From Thioploca sp. (lineage in GTDB: Bacteria > Pseudomonadota > Gammaproteobacteria > Beggiatoales > Beggiatoaceae): a DNA stretch of 64,000 nt. Positions within the stretch are counted from its first letter, which is position 1. Each line of letters starts with the position of its first letter. Of the stretch, positions 21,533 through 30,320 are shown piece by piece. A program made the position numbers and the translations under genes. The notes under the pieces were generated by a model. The model searched no databases, was not told the DNA's origin, and was given only the letters and a program-made list of their open reading frames with translations. The stretch covers positions 1-64,000 of the forward strand of contig JAAUSR010000002.1 of assembly GCA_012032555.1 (NCBI GenBank), read 5' to 3'.

Positions 21533-21704
21533 GATGCTTCTCCTTAGCTAGGGTTTCTACCGAATCATCGTCATCTAAAGGTAAGCGGGCCGCTTCATCG
21601 AATTTGACTTGACGCTTGCTGCTATAAGCCCATACCACAATACTTAAAAAGACGACCATGACTACGATTGTCCAAATAGAATGAATTAGCGGTAAGATTT
21701 CCAC
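21525..21704 (-). CDS. ccoQ: cbb3-type cytochrome c oxidase subunit CcoQ, GTG start
   Basis: A 59-residue frame between ccoO and ccoP. It starts with GTG at 21704, preceded by GGTGAGGTAATTAAAA (a good ribosome-binding site), and stops with TGA at 21525-21527 inside the first codons of ccoP. One membrane helix (about residues 9-25, SIWTIVVMVVFLSIVVWAY) is followed by a short charged tail with FDEAARLPLDDDD, typical of CcoQ. CcoQ stabilises the oxidase core. It is missed by a long-ORF cut-off because of its size. Confidence 0.9.
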   Translation of the reverse strand: MEILPLIHSIWTIVVMVVFLSIVVWAYSSKRQVKFDEAARLPLDDDDSVETLAKEKHHV

Positions 21705-21710
21705 TTTTAA

Positions 21711-22328
21711 TTACCTCACCGTTTTGATAGTCGTACCTAAGTTTTGCAAGTAAGCAATGACCGCTTGTATTTCCGTTTTCCCGGCGACTGCTTCCGGTGC
21801 TTTGCTAATTTCCTCGTCAGTATAAGGATGACCAAACCAATTTTTGAGTACCTGCATTTTATGCTGGACTTCTTTGCCATCAATTTGGTTTTCTAGCAGC
21901 CAAGGGTAACCAGGCATCACTGATTCGGGTACCACATCACGCGGATTGCGTAAATGCGCATAATGCCAATCATCACTATAGCGTCCACCAACGCGATGTA
22001 AATCGGGACCGGTTCGTTTTGAACCCCATTGGAAAGGACGGTCATACACAAATTCCCCCGCAACTGAATAGTGTCCATACCGTTCAGTTTCAGCTCTAAA
22101 CGGGCGAATCATTTGGGAATGGCAAAGATAACAACCTTCTCTCACATAAACGTCACGTCCAGCGAGTTGTAATGCCGAGTAAGGTTTTAAGCCCTCTACC
22201 GGTTGTGTAGTCGATTGCATAAAAAATAACGGGACAATTTCGACTAATCCCCCAATACTGACTACTAACAACGTGAGAATGATCAGTAAGCCTAAATTTT
22301 TTTCAACTTTTTCGTGTGCTGTTGCCAT
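21711..22328 (-). CDS. ccoO: cbb3-type cytochrome c oxidase subunit II (monoheme cytochrome c)
   Basis: 205 residues with one N-terminal membrane anchor (about 13-36) and a c-heme site CYLCH (in [17 protein letters not shown]). Downstream are the conserved [16 protein letters not shown] and the distal Met region [11 protein letters not shown]. It passes electrons from CcoP to the CcoN heme b. A good AAGGAGAAAG precedes the ATG; it lies 13 bp after ccoN. Confidence 0.95.
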   Translation of the reverse strand: MATAHEKVEKNLGLLIILTLLVVSIGGLVEIVPLFFMQSTTQPVEGLKPYSALQLAGRDVYVREGCYLCHSQMIRPFRAETERYGHYSVAGEFVYDRPFQWGSKRTGPDLHRVGGRYSDDWHYAHLRNPRDVVPESVMPGYPWLLENQIDGKEVQHKMQVLKNWFGHPYTDEEISKAPEAVAGKTEIQAVIAYLQNLGTTIKTVR

Positions 22329-22341
22329 TGGCTTTCTCCTT

Positions 22342-23793
22342 TTAATGATGAGCTAAAGCTGGCGCAATAATTTTATCATTCACTTCAGTCGTTTTAGGAC
22401 TACTCACAGTTCTCAAGACGTTATAAGCCATGACCAACATGCCAAAAAGGAAGAAAACTCCGCCAACCCAACGAGTGACATAGTAAGGGTGCATGGCTTG
22501 TACCGATTCAACAAAACTGTAAGTTAAGGTACCATCGGGATTAATCGCACGCCACATTAATCCTTGCATAATGCCAGAAACCCACATTGCTGAAATATAA
22601 AGGACGATACCAATTGTCGCCGTCCAAAAATGCAGCTCAACTAGTTTAAGGCTATATAATTCACGTCCAAATAACCTAGGAATGAGGTAATACATGCTTC
22701 CCATTGAGATCATCGCTACCCAGCCTAAAGCACCAGAATGAACATGTCCAATCGTCCAATCGGTAAAATGTGAAAGTGCATTGACGGTTTTAATCGCCAT
22801 CATGGGACCTTCAAAGGTAGACATACCATAAAAAGAAATGGAGACAATTAAAAAGCGTAAAATCGGATCACTACGTAGTTTTTCCCAAGCACCGGATAAA
22901 GTCATAATGCCGTTGATCATTCCACCCCAAGAAGGTGCTAATAAGATCAAAGACATAACCATACCTAAAGATTGGGTCCAATCAGGTAAAGCTGTATAAT
23001 GCAGGTGATGGGGACCCGCCCAAATATAGGTGAATATCAAGGCCCAGAAATGGACAATCGATAAACGATAAGAATAGACTGGCCGATTTGCTTGTTTGGG
23101 TACGAAGTAATACATCATTCCCAAAAATCCTGCCGTTAAAAAGAATCCAACGGCATTATGACCATACCACCATTGTACCATCGCATCCTGTACCCCCGCA
23201 TAAGCTGAATAAGATTTCCATAAGGAAATCGGTACTGCTAAATTATTAAAAATATGTAATAAAGCAATAGTAATGATAAAGGCACCATAAAACCAGTTAG
23301 CGACATAAATATGCGGCGTTTTACGCTTGAAAATCGTGCCAAAAAACACGATTGCATAGGCAACCCACACTAAAGTAATTAGAATATCAATTGGCCATTC
23401 TAATTCTGCATACTCTTTACTGGAGGTAATCCCTAACGGTAAGGTAATAGCCGCTAATACAATCACTAATTGCCAACCCCAAAAGGTAAACGCGGCTAGA
23501 CCGTCGCAAAATAAGCGGGTATGACAGGTACGTTGTACCACATAGTAAGACGTGGCGAATAAAGCCGAGCCGCCAAAGGCAAAAATCACGGCATTGGTAT
23601 GTAAAGGTCGTAGACGACTAAAGGTGATATAGGGGATATCAAAATTGAGCAGAGGCCATGCCAGCTCGGCGGCAATATAAACACCGACCGCCATGCCGAC
23701 AACACCCCAAACCACGGTCATAATAGCAAATTGTCTAACAACCTGATAATTATAGGTCGGTTGACTTGCTATTGAGGTTGCTGCTTTCGCCAT
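22342..23793 (-). CDS. ccoN: cbb3-type cytochrome c oxidase subunit I
   Basis: Catalytic subunit of the high-affinity terminal oxidase. The 483-residue protein has about twelve membrane helices. Visible heme-copper residues include the heme b His in [16 protein letters not shown] (about 61-76), the CuB His in [27 protein letters not shown], the [13 protein letters not shown] pair, and the His in [21 protein letters not shown] precedes the ATG. First gene of ccoNOQP. A cbb3 oxidase suits life at low oxygen, which fits a sulfide-oxidiser habitat. Confidence 0.96.
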   Translation of the reverse strand: MAKAATSIASQPTYNYQVVRQFAIMTVVWGVVGMAVGVYIAAELAWPLLNFDIPYITFSRLRPLHTNAVIFAFGGSALFATSYYVVQRTCHTRLFCDGLAAFTFWGWQLVIVLAAITLPLGITSSKEYAELEWPIDILITLVWVAYAIVFFGTIFKRKTPHIYVANWFYGAFIITIALLHIFNNLAVPISLWKSYSAYAGVQDAMVQWWYGHNAVGFFLTAGFLGMMYYFVPKQANRPVYSYRLSIVHFWALIFTYIWAGPHHLHYTALPDWTQSLGMVMSLILLAPSWGGMINGIMTLSGAWEKLRSDPILRFLIVSISFYGMSTFEGPMMAIKTVNALSHFTDWTIGHVHSGALGWVAMISMGSMYYLIPRLFGRELYSLKLVELHFWTATIGIVLYISAMWVSGIMQGLMWRAINPDGTLTYSFVESVQAMHPYYVTRWVGGVFFLFGMLVMAYNVLRTVSSPKTTEVNDKIIAPALAHH

Positions 23794-24163
23794 GCGTTTG
23801 CTTCTCCTTAGATAAATGAATTGCCTATAAAAATATTCACTTATAACATTTTTCCATCGTTGCTAATAATATAATAAATTACTAATAAATCACGGCATCG
23901 CTTACCCGTTTGATTTTCTTTGACCAGTTTGATTTTCTTTGAGCGGTACACCAAGTGGTATTTTATACCGGATAACCCCGCTTATCGTCAAACTTTTTTA
24001 GGGTAACTGAACAATAAAATTATTTTATTTAAGGTAATATAAATTTAATTATTGATTATATTATTAAATTTTAATTTACTTGCGTACAATTATGCTCATT
24101 TTTAGAGAGAACTGTAACGTAACCGGAATTACGTTACAGATAAATTAGCTCATTTACCACATT
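23794..24163. promoter_or_regulatory. ccoN upstream region with a 16-bp direct repeat
   Basis: GTTTGATTTTCTTTGA occurs twice, at 23908-23923 and 23927-23942, with a 19-bp period, upstream of ccoN on the opposite strand sense. TTGAT is an FNR half-site word, but the second half (TTTGA) is not the expected inverse, so these are not canonical FNR boxes. No gene was found in the remaining AT-rich sequence. Confidence 0.4.
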
Positions 24164-25464
24164 TTATGGAGTGAGTATTTCAACCGGGGTTTCAACGGGA
24201 GGCGTTTCAACCGGGGCTTCAACTGGCGGTGGTTCGATATCTTGAATTTCAGCTTGGGTGAACCGAATAACTTTTAATTTATCCATTAACACTTGGAATT
24301 GAGAAGGTGGAAAAGCAAATGGAACGGCATTTTGCATATCGACACGTAGAACATAGGCATTGCCAATTTCATCGGTATAATCTAATAGTGGTATCTGGAG
24401 TGTACCTACACCCTCAGCAGTCGTTTTGTAAGTCGCATGAGGTGATGGACAGACCTCATAATCCGTTGGTGCGGTGGAACTGCTAATCCAACCGACTGGA
24501 ATATCACAAGGTGTAGGAAAAATTCCCCAGTGTAATGTCTGAGGATTTTGAGCATAAGTATAACCAAAAGGACACTCTACCGCTGGCGGTGGAACACTGG
24601 CCGCTTGAACTTGGATTTGATAGCTTCGTCCAAGTGGAGCTTTCTTTTCAACTAGAATTTGACCTTCGGTATCCTGAACTTCTTGAAGCAAGGGGCTAAC
24701 AGAAAAATAATGCGTCCCGGCATTAAGATTGACTTGCAAACTATTCCCTAAAGTAGTTGAAGGTATCTCGATAGTTTGCTGAGTTTGACCAATTAAACTC
24801 AGTTGCCAACCAAGCGTTGAATCAGCTCCAGGGATAGTTTGAGTTAAATTAATCGTTACTAGATCAGGAACTTGTAATGAAAATTGATAAGAATCAATAT
24901 CATCTACTGAAGATAAATTGCCATAATAAACTTCATTCGCTTTAATGGCAGTCGCATGCTCGGGATCGTTATTGGGTTGCTTTTCGTAGTGAGTATCTTC
25001 TTTCCAACTGCCTAGCACAGTGTATTCGGCTGCCGGAAAAAAGTATTGTCTATGGAAGTGATTTTGAAATAATAAATACCAGGTGATAATCCCTGTTCAA
25101 AATTGGCCTTTAAACTTGTTTCTAGTAAGGTCGTTGTGTATAAACTATTCGCTAAATCTTCTTGAGCATATAAATCAATTCGCCAACCGGATTGAGGATT
25201 AGCACCAGGTGGTGCCTTTTGACTAAAAGTCACACTGAGATTGCCACTCGTATCATGGGTTGGATCTTTACGGTCAGTATTTATATTAAATTTAAAAAAA
25301 TCAATATCTTGAGGTGAAGATAAGCTTTCAGTAGAGCCTCTACCACCAAATCGAAAACTACTGGCTTCCTGTGGGGTATTACCAGCGTCTAGTGGTAGTG
25401 TTTGAGCCATTGCAGTCAGGGGTACAATAGTAACCAAGCTGCAGATAAATCTTGCATAACGCAT
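24164..25464 (-). CDS. Secreted protein with two PPC-like domains, split by a -1 frameshift
   Basis: The first frame (25012-25464, 150 aa) has a signal peptide (cleavage after AMA) and a first domain with SSPQDIDFFKFNI and LSPGIYYFKITS. The second (24164-25018, 284 aa) has a like domain (SSVDDIDSYQFSL, NLNAGTHYFSV), a Cys-containing region and a Pro-Val-Glu repeat tail. The domains resemble bacterial pre-peptidase C-terminal (PPC) domains. The reading frame is restored by one extra T in the T6 run (25037-25042), where the mRNA reads U UUU UUC in the slippery register; -1 reading gives ...NTFFPAAEYTVLGSWKED. The whole would be about 430 aa. It has no protease domain, so a secreted binding role is inferred only. 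Confidence 0.65.
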
Positions 25465-25592
25465 GTCATTTGCCTCCTAATTTATAGAATTGAAACAAAA
25501 CTTGGTAATCTAACTAATCTAAACTATTCTAAATGAACGATATCACTAACTTTATCTATATAAATTAATAATTTATGATATTAACTTCAACT

Positions 25593-26129
25593 TTAACGAT
25601 TACTTTGTTGGTGTTGTTGTGCTAACTCTACGTAGTGATTAGCTGAATAAGAAAAGTATTCTCTTTCAGCGTCAGTTAACAGACGCGCTTTTTGGGCAGG
25701 GTAACCGAGCCATAAATAGCCACCTTCTAATACTTTACCTGGTGAAACTAAACTACCCGCAGCTAGTAAGGTATAAGGTTGTAAGACAGCACCATCTAAT
25801 ACAATCGCTCCCATCCCAATCAAACAATGGTGTTCAATGGTACAGGCATGTAAAATAGATTGATGTCCTACAGTCACTTCCTCACCAATAAATAAAGCTT
25901 GCCCACCGGGGCAGTATGGACCATCATGGTTGACATGTAATACCGTATTATCTTGTATATTAGTGCGCGCTTCAATGGTAATACGATTAATATCTCCTCG
26001 AGCAACCACAAAAGGCCATAAGGATGCCTGTTCACCAATGGTCACCTGACCGATAACAACCGCCAGCGGATCAATATAAGCGCTTGAAGCAATTTGTGGA
26101 GAATAAGTTTTAAAGTCACGAATAGGCAT
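25593..26129 (-). CDS. Gamma-carbonic-anhydrase-like left-handed beta-helix protein (YrdA/PaaY family)
   Basis: 178 residues with hexapeptide repeats. The three metal His positions of the gamma-CA family can be placed in VLHVNHDG, GHQSILHACTIEHHCLIGMGA (His in GHQ and in EHH). The QDNTVLH and GSLVSPGK blocks are typical of the YrdA/PaaY group. Members bind Zn or another metal; only some have proven carbonic anhydrase activity, so the reaction is not asserted. It stands alone between a secreted protein and a small conserved gene, all on the minus strand. Confidence 0.85.
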   Translation of the reverse strand: MPIRDFKTYSPQIASSAYIDPLAVVIGQVTIGEQASLWPFVVARGDINRITIEARTNIQDNTVLHVNHDGPYCPGGQALFIGEEVTVGHQSILHACTIEHHCLIGMGAIVLDGAVLQPYTLLAAGSLVSPGKVLEGGYLWLGYPAQKARLLTDAEREYFSYSANHYVELAQQHQQSNR

Positions 26130-26276
26130 AGTCAGTCATTATAAACAGTTTAAACTTAATTTTGCTGAAGCAGAATATTCTCGGTAAGTCATGAAGAGAA
26201 CTTTCAAATTTTTTCAAAAACAACGGTGATTAAAATATTATTATCAATATTTCTTGGACGTTGAACACCGCTAACA

Positions 26277-26795
26277 TCAGATGATGAGATCCAAGGTTTC
26301 TGGATCCGGCTCACTCGCTTGCCATAATTTTTCAAAACGTAATAATAGCTCTTTTACTTGAGGATGATTCTTAAAGTTGATAGTAGCTGATAAGCTATCA
26401 GCATAAGGACGGTATATCAATCCAATCTCGTCGGCTAACAGAAAAGTTTCTTGGATGGATTGGTGAATTTCGGCTAAATGACGAAATTGAATTAAACTAC
26501 CCAAACGTCTGCCTAGATAAATAATACGATGACCTCGTTTAGCGGCTTTGTTAGGATGGTGTAGTAGAATTCGAATCCGAGAATAACGACTGCGGAGTGC
26601 GAGCTGTTCAACGGCATCACAACAGTCCTGATTATCATAAATATCGGGATCAAAGTCACGGCTCAAAATATCGAGATGCAATTGAGTTTGGGTAATCATA
26701 GTAATCGTCACTTGTTGATTAGACTCGATGCCATTACAAAGAAATTCTTCATTGGTTTCACCTAAAATAAACCGCTCCAGCGTTAATTCATCCAT
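26277..26795 (-). CDS. Conserved hypothetical protein (DUF7931-like)
   Basis: 172 residues, no signal peptide or membrane segment. RSRYSRIRILLHHP (about 68-81), a GHRIIYLGRRLGSLIQFRHL block (about 88-107) and FLLADEIGLIYRPYAD (about 118-133) match, from memory, a small domain that in gammaproteobacteria often follows a GNAT acetyltransferase or stands alone, with a fold like the phospholipase-D-type HxK regions. No catalytic role is known. No operon partner is evident; the next gene on the same strand is 148 bp downstream. Confidence 0.5.
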   Translation of the reverse strand: MDELTLERFILGETNEEFLCNGIESNQQVTITMITQTQLHLDILSRDFDPDIYDNQDCCDAVEQLALRSRYSRIRILLHHPNKAAKRGHRIIYLGRRLGSLIQFRHLAEIHQSIQETFLLADEIGLIYRPYADSLSATINFKNHPQVKELLLRFEKLWQASEPDPETLDLII

Positions 26796-26916
26796 AAATT
26801 ACTTAACTTTTAACAGATTAGGTCGTTTTTATCCGAGTTAGGTTATCAAAAGGATTAAGGTACGTTAAAATTCCTCATTTTGGGATAGCTAGATAGTTTA
26901 TAGGAGATTGGACTAA

Positions 26917-27090
26917 ATGGAAGAGAAAAATAAATATATCGCTATAGTCGAGCAATATGATAAACAACTCGTTAAAGCCGTTAATGAAAAAATAAAAGCC
27001 GGTTATGAACCTTATGGGCAAGTTGTTATTTCTTTTAACGAAGCTGGCATCATAAAAGCCTTTGTGCAAACTATGATGTTGAAAGAATAA
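26917..27090 (+). CDS. Small DUF1737-like protein, 57 aa
   Basis: ATG at 26917 to TAA at 27088-27090, preceded by TAGGAGATTGGACTAA, a good ribosome-binding site. The sequence (YIAIVEQYDKQLVKAVNEKI then AGYEPYGQVVISF) follows the DUF1737 pattern, in which a short helix with V..AV...I..G is followed by a strand ending in ...G. Function unknown. It precedes the methyltransferase gene by 67 bp in the same direction and may share its promoter. Too short for a long-ORF filter. Confidence 0.65.
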   Translation: MEEKNKYIAIVEQYDKQLVKAVNEKIKAGYEPYGQVVISFNEAGIIKAFVQTMMLKE

Positions 27091-27157
27091 TATTTAGAAA
27101 GTCATGGCTACTCTGAGGTTAATTTAACCTCAGAGGATATGAGTAACGGACGCCAAT

Positions 27158-28771
27158 ATGAATAACAACGATTATGATGAAATTCCTTACACTAAACATA
27201 TTTATAAACAAACTCAACCCGATAATCTAGCCACGATAGCGACGGTGTTTGGTATGCAACCTCCGTCTGTGGCGACTTGTCGTGTATTAGAGTTAGGTTG
27301 TGCGAGTGGGATTAATCTCCTCGCTATGGCACAAGCCATTCCTCAAGGTGAGTTTTGGGGAATTGATTTATCAGCACCACAAATTCAAGAAGGTCAAAAT
27401 AATATCCAACAACTGAAATTACACAATATTACTCTTCAGCAAATGGATATCATGGCCATTGATTCTCAATTTGGACAGTTTGATTATATTATTGTTCATG
27501 GGGTTTATTCTTGGGTATCACCGGCGGTACGTGCTAAAATTTTACAAGTATGTCATCACCATTTGCACCCACAAGGTGTGGCTTATGTCAGCTATAACAT
27601 TTATCCGGGCTGGCATGTGGATGCGATGTTACGAAAAATATTACTCTATCACGTTCAACCTTTAAAGGAACCATCAGCGAAATTAGCAGCAGCGAAAACG
27701 CTATTGCGCTTTTTGATAGCGTCTATCAAGCATAAATACGATACTTATAGTCTATCGCTCCGGAAAGAATTAACTCGAATTGAGCAATTAGAGAATAATT
27801 ATTTTTTTCATGAATATTTAGAACCATACAACGAAGCGGTTTTCTTTCATGAATTCATTGAACAAGCTCAGCAATACGGTTTGCAATATTTGGCTGACAC
27901 TAAAACATTGTTTACCGCAATAGCAGCCTTTATTCCTCAAACTGAGATACCTTCTCTTAATTTAATAGAGAAGGAACAATACATTGATTTTTTACACAAC
28001 AATTCTTTTCGCGAAACTTTATTGTGTCACCAAGCAGTTATACTGGATCGGAATTTAGTTTCCGATAGCATGAATGATTTTTATATTGCGGCACCACTTA
28101 AACTGACCACCAGTCACTTATTAAATAATTCACTCGATTTAGAACAACCGGAAAAATTAGAATCGAATTTATCAGAACAATTTGAAACACTAAGCGGACG
28201 AATGGTGCTTTCAGTCTCTTCACCGTTGCTTAAGGTTATTTGTTGGTGTTTAGGAGAAATTTGGCCACAAAATTTATCATTTGAAGACTTGTTACAACGC
28301 GCTTATCAATTGCTGATTAAAATAGATAGCGAAAACTATCAGACCATCTTATCGCCACCTCAGGTTCAAGAAGTGAAAACCATGTTATTAGAATTTTATT
28401 TGAAAGATATTGTCGAACTCTCTCGTTATCCACCTCAATTTACCTTACATATAAGCCAGTTTCCTCTCGCCAGCCCGATTGCTCGGTTACAAAGCCAACA
28501 GAGTAACCTTGTAACTAACTTACGTTATGAGGTATTTAAGCTTAATCTAGCCACGCGTGAAATATTAAAACATCTTGATGGCACACATGATCGGGATTTT
28601 CTCTTAGCGATGATAAAGCAAACAATAGTTGAAGGCAAATTACTTTTATATCAGGACGAAGACAGAAAGGCATTAACTGAAATTAAACCGGGTGAATTAG
28701 ATTTGTACTTATCTGCGCAAATTGCAGAAATTTTACAAGATCTGGCTAATAAGGCTTATCTATTAGCTTAA
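27158..28771 (+). CDS. SAM-dependent methyltransferase with C-terminal regulatory region
   Basis: 537 residues. The N-terminal class I Rossmann domain shows motif I VLELGCASGINLLAMA (about 43-58), the acidic motif II GIDLSAPQI (about 68-76) and FDYIIVHGVYSWVSP (about 107-121), followed by YNIYPGWH. The architecture (methyltransferase, then a middle helical domain resembling the MethyTransf_Reg region, then a PKMT/winged-helix-like C-terminus with HLDGTHDRDFLL) matches the long methyltransferases common in proteobacteria and cyanobacteria. The substrate is unknown. A terminator-like hairpin follows. Confidence 0.85.
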   Translation: MNNNDYDEIPYTKHIYKQTQPDNLATIATVFGMQPPSVATCRVLELGCASGINLLAMAQAIPQGEFWGIDLSAPQIQEGQNNIQQLKLHNITLQQMDIMAIDSQFGQFDYIIVHGVYSWVSPAVRAKILQVCHHHLHPQGVAYVSYNIYPGWHVDAMLRKILLYHVQPLKEPSAKLAAAKTLLRFLIASIKHKYDTYSLSLRKELTRIEQLENNYFFHEYLEPYNEAVFFHEFIEQAQQYGLQYLADTKTLFTAIAAFIPQTEIPSLNLIEKEQYIDFLHNNSFRETLLCHQAVILDRNLVSDSMNDFYIAAPLKLTTSHLLNNSLDLEQPEKLESNLSEQFETLSGRMVLSVSSPLLKVICWCLGEIWPQNLSFEDLLQRAYQLLIKIDSENYQTILSPPQVQEVKTMLLEFYLKDIVELSRYPPQFTLHISQFPLASPIARLQSQQSNLVTNLRYEVFKLNLATREILKHLDGTHDRDFLLAMIKQTIVEGKLLLYQDEDRKALTEIKPGELDLYLSAQIAEILQDLANKAYLLA

Positions 28772-28790
28772 GAATACGACTCATAAAAAA

Positions 28791-28827
28791 GGCATAACGC
28801 ACCTTGAAAAACTAAATGCGCTATGCC
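28791..28827. terminator. Hairpin between convergent genes
   Basis: GGCATAACGCA (28791-28801) pairs 10 of 11 with TGCGCTATGCC (28817-28827) across a 15-base loop. An A run on the left (28785-28790) gives a T run for minus-strand transcripts, so it probably terminates the acidic-protein gene or both convergent genes. Confidence 0.55.
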
Positions 28828-28869
28828 CTATTAAGTTACTTAGTAATTACTAACCCAGTATAAAGAGGA

Positions 28870-29184
28870 TTATTCACTGTCACCAGTGGTATCGCCACCA
28901 CCTTCAGTCGTTGTTTCGCTATCACCACCTTCGGTTTTTTCACCTTCAGTCGCTGCTGCATCACCACCTTCGGTTTTTTCACCCTCAGCCGCTGCATCAG
29001 TACCAGAAGTATCACCACTGGTGGCTGCATCTCCTTCCGTTTTCGCTGCATCAGTAGTTTCTTCAGTCGTAGCTGGTGCGGCGGCTGCTGTTTCATCTGT
29101 GGCGGCTTCATCTTGTGCCAACAACGGTAAAGCGGCAAAAGTTGACAAATAAAGACCAGCAAGCACGGCGATCAGTTTTTTCAT
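28870..29184 (-). CDS. Secreted acidic low-complexity protein
   Basis: The likely start is ATG at 29184 (MKKLIAVLAG), preceded by GGGAGAG; an upstream in-frame ATG would add an implausible leader before the signal peptide. The 104-residue protein has a clean signal peptide (cleavage after LLAQ) and a mature part made almost only of Ala, Glu, Thr, Asp and Gly, with a repeated GEKTEGGD unit. Such disordered acidic tails are found in many gammaproteobacterial periplasmic proteins of unknown role. Repeat-number change by slippage is likely. Confidence 0.7.
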   Translation of the reverse strand: MKKLIAVLAGLYLSTFAALPLLAQDEAATDETAAAAPATTEETTDAAKTEGDAATSGDTSGTDAAAEGEKTEGGDAAATEGEKTEGGDSETTTEGGGDTTGDSE

Positions 29185-29373
29185 GAATAGCTCTCCCAAA
29201 AAGTGATTACAAAAAAATTCCATCGGTTTGAAAACCAATCCGATAAGCACATTATTTATACTAAGCAGGAGTGAATTAGTAAAACAAAATAAAATGATGG
29301 TTACAATTAAAATTATTGTTCACTCTAATAAAAAATAATATGATGACTATCATTTAGATAATTTTTGGTTAAT

Positions 29374-30264
29374 ATGGACATTGATTTATTGAAAACTTTT
29401 TTAGAAGTGGAAAGAACTCGTCATTTTGGGCGCGCTGCTAATAATCTTTATTTAACACAATCGGCAGTTAGTGCTCGCATTCGCTTACTAGAAGAAACAC
29501 TGGGTGTCGCTTTATTTACTCGTCATCGTCATAATATTCAGTTAACCCCCAAAGGCAAATGTTTAGTTAAACATGCTCATGCGGTTCTAAGTGCCTGGGC
29601 ACGTGCTTGTCAGGATTTAGCATTAGATGATGACGAAGGACAACGTCCGGCTTTATTAAGAATTGGTGGAATTTTTAGTTTATGGGAAATTATTTTACAA
29701 GATTGGATTCATACAATTTACCAACAGATCTCACCGCTGGTCATTCAAACAGAAGTAGAAAATTTAGAATGTTTACTACGTAAATTATCAGCGGGTGTTT
29801 TGGATATTGGTTTTTTATTTGACCCTCCCCCCGTACTTGAGCTGATTACTCAATCAGTCAGTCAAATCAAATTGCGGCTAGTCTCTTCTCAACCTGGTCT
29901 TAGCGTTGAACAAGCGCTGAGTGGAAATTATGTGTCAGTTGATTGGGGAACACGATTTGCCACCTTTCAGGCGCAATTACTTCCCCCCTCACCACCGCCG
30001 GTTGCTCAAATGGCACTGGGTAGCTTAGCTCTAGCGTTTATTCGTCACCGTAGTGGTAGTTCTTATCTACCAGAGACCCTGTGCAAAACTTTGCTCGATA
30101 ATGGGCAACTTTTTTTAGTAACCGATGCACCGATTTTTGATCACAATATTTATGCATTGTATACTCGCCAAAATACTCAATTAGCTTTAATAGAAAACGT
30201 TTTGAGTTATTTTAGCCTCATTATAAAAAGTTACCCCCTCAAATCGTTTTATTTGGAGCAATGA
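29374..30264 (+). CDS. LysR-type transcriptional regulator, HdfR-like
   Basis: DNA-binding regulator of about 296 residues. The start is placed at ATG 29374 (MDIDLLKTFLEVERTRHFGRAA); an upstream TTG is unlikely. The winged helix-turn-helix with RHFGRAANNLYLTQSAVSARIRLLEETLG (about 15-43) and LFTRHRHNIQLT closely resembles HdfR, the repressor-type LysR protein of enterobacteria, and the C-terminal effector domain is intact. The gene is divergent from the acidic-protein gene, with about 190 bp between them; LysR proteins often control the divergent gene. Its ligand is unknown. Confidence 0.85.
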   Translation: MDIDLLKTFLEVERTRHFGRAANNLYLTQSAVSARIRLLEETLGVALFTRHRHNIQLTPKGKCLVKHAHAVLSAWARACQDLALDDDEGQRPALLRIGGIFSLWEIILQDWIHTIYQQISPLVIQTEVENLECLLRKLSAGVLDIGFLFDPPPVLELITQSVSQIKLRLVSSQPGLSVEQALSGNYVSVDWGTRFATFQAQLLPPSPPPVAQMALGSLALAFIRHRSGSSYLPETLCKTLLDNGQLFLVTDAPIFDHNIYALYTRQNTQLALIENVLSYFSLIIKSYPLKSFYLEQ

Positions 30265-30320
30265 TAACTGGCTATTAATAACATTAACTCAGTCATTGCT
30301 AATGATATCCAGAAATGCCG

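Noticed and set aside
23908-23942. Canonical FNR boxes upstream of ccoN
   Set aside because: Only the TTGAT half matches; the second half is not ATCAA, so they are listed as direct repeats only.
26875-27069. Minus-strand 64-aa frame
   Set aside because: The plus strand holds a better small gene with a Shine-Dalgarno and DUF1737-like pattern.
28886-29152. Plus-strand Val/Ser/Pro-rich 88-aa frame
   Set aside because: It mirrors the low-complexity acidic secreted protein on the minus strand, which has a signal peptide and ribosome-binding site.
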